Shown: positions 21,398-24,518 of the stretch, piece after piece
Numbering within the stretch: the stretch's first letter is position 1
Layout: the number at the start of each line of letters is the position of its first letter
NCBI GenBank assembly: GCA_023451855.1
Contig: JAEXXY010000183.1
Location: forward strand, 1-24,518
DNA length: 24,518 nt
Direction of reading: 5' to 3'
Source: Actinomycetes bacterium
GTDB lineage: Bacteria > Actinomycetota > Actinomycetes > Actinomycetales > Dermatophilaceae
Program-made: the position numbers and the translations under genes
The notes under the pieces: model-generated
What the model saw: the letters and a program-made list of their open reading frames with translations, nothing else
What the model was told of the DNA's origin: nothing
Databases searched by the model: none

Positions 21398-22213
21398 TCA
21401 CGTCCGCGCCGGGGCTCCGCCGTGCGGTTCGCCGAGGCGGTAGGCAGGGTCGGCGAACCCTCCACCGAGCACCTCCGGCGCCGCCGACGCGTCGCGTCGC
21501 TGCACCTGCTCGGCCCAGAGCTCCGCGTCGTCGAGCGGCTCGAAGCCGATGGCCCGCCCCGGCGCGAGGTCGACCCGAAGCCGCGTGTTCGCCGAGACGC
21601 CCCACACGACGTGGTGGCCGCCGGCGTCCGTCGTGCGGACCGCCTCGACCAGCCGGGCCATGTCGCCGCCGGACAGCCACGACTGCAGCGTTCGCGGACC
21701 GTCGGGCTCGTCCGCGAACGTCATGATCCGGGCGCTGACCACCGTGAGACCGAACCGTCCCGCGTACAGCCCACCGAGCGCCTCGAGCGCGGCCTTGCTG
21801 ACGCCGTAGTACGTGTCCGGCGCGGGCAGCGGCATCCCCGCGGCGGTGGCCGGGTCGTCGACGGGCACGTAGCCGGCGGCGTGGACCGAGCTCGCCAGCA
21901 GGACGCGTCCGACGCCGGACCGCACCACGGCGTCGAGCACGGCGCGCGTGCCGTCGACGTTGACGGCGAGCAGGTCGGACCACGGTCGCTCGTCGGACAG
22001 CCCGCCGAGGTGCACGACGAGCTCGGCGCCGGCGAACGCGTCGGCGTGGACGTCGGCGTCACGCAGGTCCGCCTCGACCACCCGCTCACCCGGCACCGGG
22101 TCGGGCACCGGAACCGAGTCGAGCAGGACGAGGTCGTGCCCCGCGGCGCGCAGGCGCGGTCGCAGCGACGTGCCGATGCGCCCGGCGGCGCCGGTCAGGG
22201 CGATGCGTGCCAT
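21398..22213 (-). CDS. NAD-dependent oxidoreductase, uronate dehydrogenase-like
   Basis: A 271-residue extended short-chain dehydrogenase. GAAGRIG (8-14) is the NAD-binding Gly motif, HLGGLSDERPW (68-78) and LASSVHAAGYV (106-116) are close to uronate dehydrogenase segments, and YYGVSK (135-140) carries the catalytic Tyr136 and Lys140. VVWGVSANTR and a C-terminal GGGFADPA also match that family, as does the length (about 265 residues in bacterial uronate dehydrogenases). Such enzymes oxidise galacturonate or glucuronate to the aldarolactone with NAD+. A general epimerase/dehydratase is the alternative. The ATG at 22213 starts directly with the Rossmann strand; the ribosome-binding site is weak. 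It lies 33 nt downstream of the MinD-like gene on the same strand, so they may be co-transcribed. It appears unrelated to the Ter system. Confidence 0.85.
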   Translation of the reverse strand: MARIALTGAAGRIGTSLRPRLRAAGHDLVLLDSVPVPDPVPGERVVEADLRDADVHADAFAGAELVVHLGGLSDERPWSDLLAVNVDGTRAVLDAVVRSGVGRVLLASSVHAAGYVPVDDPATAAGMPLPAPDTYYGVSKAALEALGGLYAGRFGLTVVSARIMTFADEPDGPRTLQSWLSGGDMARLVEAVRTTDAGGHHVVWGVSANTRLRVDLAPGRAIGFEPLDDAELWAEQVQRRDASAAPEVLGGGFADPAYRLGEPHGGAPART

Positions 22214-22246
22214 GCCCGCGGCATACCCGCGACGGGCACCGAGGCG

Positions 22247-23860
22247 TCAGAGACCGTCGACGACGACCGCGGCCATCTCCATGCAGGCGTCGTGCGTCTT
22301 CTTGCTGATCTTGAGCGGGTCCAGGTGCAGGCCCGGGGCCAGCATGGGGTCGTAGGGGATGTCGACGACGCCCCGCACCCACTGCTCGAAGTGCTCGCGG
22401 GTGTGGACGCCGGCGCCGATGTCGTTGCCCTTGGCCGACGTGTGCGAGATGACGCAGACGGCGTTGCGCACGAGGTCCCCGCGGCCCATCGCGACGAGCG
22501 CGTCGAGGTTCTTGGCGGCGACGACGGAGGTGTCGTCCTTGAGCGAGGTGGCGAAGACGAGCATGTCGGCGCGGGCGGCCGCCGCGAGCCAGTTCGGCGC
22601 GAGGCGGTTGTTGCCGGTGTCGACGATGATCATCCGGTAGAAGCGGGACAGCTGCGTGTGGAGGTCCTCGAACTCCTGCTCGCCGATGATGCGCATCGCC
22701 TCGTCGTCGTCGGCCGAGGCCAGCACGTCGAACGAGAGGCCCCGCTGCTCGCGGACCCAGTGCTCGAGCTCGGACGTGCCGGCGTTCGGGTCGCCGGCGA
22801 TGGTCGGCAGCGCGCCGAGGAGGTCAACCACGGTGCGGTGGTGGCTCTGCGACGGCGCACGCATGCCGAGCGTGCCCTCGGTCTCGTTGTTGTCCCACGC
22901 GAGGACGGAGCCGGAGCGGTACCGGCCGAGGTAGCTGGCCAGCATGAGGGTGACGAGGGTCTTGCCGCCACCGCCCTTGGTGTTGATGACCATGATCGTC
23001 TTGCGGCCGTTGAGGGGCCGAGCGATGCGGTCGATGCGGTCGCGCTCGAGCAACTCCTTGGCGCTCGGGCCGAGGCCGAAGGCCTTGCGCAGCCCCGAGT
23101 TGGCCTTGACCTTCTGGCGCTCACCCTTGGACCGCGCCGTGATGAGGTCCTCGGCACTCGGGCGGTCGGAGTTGCCGGCGCGGTCGACCGGCGTCAGGTC
23201 GTAGCTGTGGCCGAGCTCCTCGGCCGCCGCGGCGACGTCGGGGTCGACGGCTGGGGTGGCCGCGAACGCGTCGCGCGCGCTCGAGTGGTCGGTGGAGAAG
23301 CGGCTGGTCGGCGCGTCGGTCGAGGTGCTCGAGCTGTCAGAGGGCGATCCCGCGGGGACCCAGCCGGAGTACTCCTCCTGCGAGGCGTCGGCGACCTCGG
23401 CGTCGTGCTGCAGGGACTGCCAGTGGCGGGTCGACTCGTCGGCCTCGGTGCTGCCGCTGCCGGACTCCCACGTGGACCAGCCGTTCTGGGTCGACCCGTT
23501 CGGCGCGTAGCCACCGGAGTAGGAGGAGTCGTACTCACCCTCGTAGGCGCTGTAGTCGCCGGTCGAGCCGGCCGCGCCCGACGCGTCGTCGGCCGCCGTC
23601 GACGTGCCCTCGCTCGCGGCGTAGGGGTCGGTCCACGTGTTGCCGCCCGACGCCTCCGGGGAGCTCTGCTCGGAGGCGGCCTCCTCCGACTGCCAGGAGT
23701 CGTCGTCCCACGTGGAGGACCACGGGTCGCTCGACGGCTGGTCCTCGGGCACACCTGTCGCGACGGGAATGGGCAGCGCGAACCCCCCTGGGACCCGGTT
23801 GTTCGAGGAGAAGCCGGGGATGCCCTGGCCCTCGGTCTTGCCGGTCTCGTCGTTGCTCAT
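22247..23860 (-). CDS. MinD/ParA-like ATPase with long acidic N-terminal region
   Basis: A 537-residue protein. Residues 1-200 are low-complexity, rich in Ser, Asp, Glu, Gly, Tyr and Trp, with repeated W(S/T)-type segments, and are probably disordered. Residues about 245-282 hold a conserved basic tract (SGLRKAFGLGPSAKELLERD). The ATPase domain (285-537) has a MinD-type deviant Walker A, KGGGGKT (295-301), an AWDNNETEGTLG switch region (321-332) and a Walker B-like IIVDTGNNR. Similar actinobacterial proteins include ATPases linked to type VII secretion and to polar positioning, but no secretion genes are visible here. The ATG at 23860 has AAGGAG six nt upstream. It lies divergent to fhaA in conserved flanking chromosome. 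Confidence 0.88.
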   Translation of the reverse strand: MSNDETGKTEGQGIPGFSSNNRVPGGFALPIPVATGVPEDQPSSDPWSSTWDDDSWQSEEAASEQSSPEASGGNTWTDPYAASEGTSTAADDASGAAGSTGDYSAYEGEYDSSYSGGYAPNGSTQNGWSTWESGSGSTEADESTRHWQSLQHDAEVADASQEEYSGWVPAGSPSDSSSTSTDAPTSRFSTDHSSARDAFAATPAVDPDVAAAAEELGHSYDLTPVDRAGNSDRPSAEDLITARSKGERQKVKANSGLRKAFGLGPSAKELLERDRIDRIARPLNGRKTIMVINTKGGGGKTLVTLMLASYLGRYRSGSVLAWDNNETEGTLGMRAPSQSHHRTVVDLLGALPTIAGDPNAGTSELEHWVREQRGLSFDVLASADDDEAMRIIGEQEFEDLHTQLSRFYRMIIVDTGNNRLAPNWLAAAARADMLVFATSLKDDTSVVAAKNLDALVAMGRGDLVRNAVCVISHTSAKGNDIGAGVHTREHFEQWVRGVVDIPYDPMLAPGLHLDPLKISKKTHDACMEMAAVVVDGL

Positions 23861-24033
23861 CGAGCGCTCCTTGCTGGCCTGCCACGTGCGGGGCCCGCTG
23901 ACGGACCCTCCGCGATGGTCCCATGCTTCCGCGACACATCAAACCTGCTGACCACGCGTGGCGTGGGGCAAAACGGTCTTTACGGACTCTTACCCACCGC
24001 CCGTCGGTTGGGGCCTTGCACGGGTGACCCGGT

Positions 24034-24039
24034 TACGAT
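24034..24039 (+). promoter_or_regulatory. Candidate -10 of fhaA
   Basis: TACGAT lies 43 nt before the fhaA GTG in the 222-bp divergent gap (23861-24082). TTGCAC at 24016-24021 is too close to be its -35, and no better match is visible. Confidence 0.3.
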
Positions 24040-24082
24040 GAAGCGCCCAGCGGCAAGCGCTCATGACGAAGGAGGAGATGGC

Positions 24083-24518
24083 GTGGGACTCATCAACCGT
24101 GTCGAGCACGGTCTGGCCAAGGCTGTCCACGGCGCCTTCGCGAAGGCGTTCAAGTCGGAGGTCCAGCCCGTCGAGATCGCCTCGGCCATCCGGCGCGCCA
24201 TGGACGACCGCGCCGCGATCGTCGGCCACGGCCGCGCCATGGTGCCCAACCTCTACACGATCGAGCTCAGCCCGACCGACTACGAGCGCCTCGGTGACTA
24301 CGAGGACGACCTCACCGACGACCTCATCGCCGCGGCCCAGGAGCACGCCGACTCCCAGGGCTACCAGCCCGGCGGCCCGCTCGAGGTCGACCTCGTCGAG
24401 GGCGAGGGCCTCGAGACCGGGGTGTTCCGCGTCCGTCCCGCCACGGCCAAGCGAGCCGGCAGCGCCGCCGGTGCCGCCGCGGCCTCCGGGGCGCCGTCCC
24501 GCGAGCCCGCCCCCGGCC
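24083..24518 (+). CDS. fhaA: FhaA (DUF3662/FHA protein), 5' part, cut by the window edge
   Basis: The first 145 residues of an FhaA-type protein; the gene runs off the window. GLINRVEHGLAKAVHGAFAK (from 2), EVQPVEIASAIRRAMDDRAA, MVPNLYTIELSPTDYERL and the following helical region are the DUF3662 (FhaA N-terminal) domain. The phosphothreonine-binding FHA domain would lie at the missing C-terminus. In Mycobacterium, FhaA binds phosphorylated partners such as MviN and takes part in cell-wall synthesis, usually in the cluster fhaA-fhaB-pstP-rodA-pbpA-pknA-pknB near the origin. The GTG at 24083 has AAGGAGGAG (24069-24077) upstream; an ATG at 24078 is in another frame. Confidence 0.93.
   Translation, partial: MGLINRVEHGLAKAVHGAFAKAFKSEVQPVEIASAIRRAMDDRAAIVGHGRAMVPNLYTIELSPTDYERLGDYEDDLTDDLIAAAQEHADSQGYQPGGPLEVDLVEGEGLETGVFRVRPATAKRAGSAAGAAAASGAPSREPAPG

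Noticed and set aside
1..24518. CRISPR array, insertion sequence or prophage
   Set aside because: No regularly spaced repeats with spacers, no transposase or integrase motifs, and no phage structural genes were seen on either strand.

Overview
The window is high-GC DNA with actinobacterial gene style: frequent GTG starts, 4-nt GTGA/ATGA stop-start overlaps, DUF805, DUF4236 and excalibur proteins, and at the right edge the start of fhaA. tRNA-Leu(CAG) close to fhaA is an arrangement known from other Actinobacteria near the origin of replication. A Micrococcales-type actinomycete, for instance a Cellulomonas relative, fits; the genus cannot be fixed from this sequence alone.

Layout. (1) 1-2425, left flank: a secreted HNH-type nuclease with an excalibur domain, a DUF805 membrane protein with a strong terminator, then a degenerate tRNA 3' half and a tRNA-Glu(TTC)-like gene. 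(2) 2426-14076, a large tellurium-resistance-type (Ter) stress cluster: eight TerD-superfamily genes (nine domains), a TerC/DUF475 membrane protein, a TelA-family protein, an XpaC-like helical protein and a DUF4236-TPR protein. A plus-strand block (3991-8193) holds the canonical acidic-site TerD proteins with TerC. A minus-strand block (14076 down to 8551) holds TelA, the XpaC-like protein, divergent TerD/TerA-like proteins and the TPR protein. (3) 14342-20899, a biosynthetic module: a divergently transcribed ATP-grasp ligase, and a tightly coupled plus-strand operon of HpcH/HpaI-type C-C lyase, PRTase-TRSP protein, StiP-PELOTA protein and HAD phosphatase. (4) 20900-24518, right flank: hairpins, tRNA-Leu(CAG), a uronate-dehydrogenase-like oxidoreductase, a MinD/ParA-like ATPase and the 5' part of fhaA.

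How it may work. Comparative genomics has already linked Ter proteins to this set of ATP-grasp, C-C lyase, PRTase, PELOTA and HAD genes and proposed a nucleoside-like product, but the product is not known to me. The inferred picture is a membrane and cytoplasmic Ca2+/metal-responsive TerD-TerC-TelA assembly coupled to synthesis of a ribosylated small molecule. The StiP domain here carries PRPP-loop-like features, so the pathway may use two phosphoribosyltransferase-type domains.

The Ter and biosynthetic region is bracketed by two inward-facing tRNA 3' ends, and 18 bp spanning the tRNA-Leu 3' end are repeated just inside it. This looks like a tRNA-associated island, although no integrase is present in the window.
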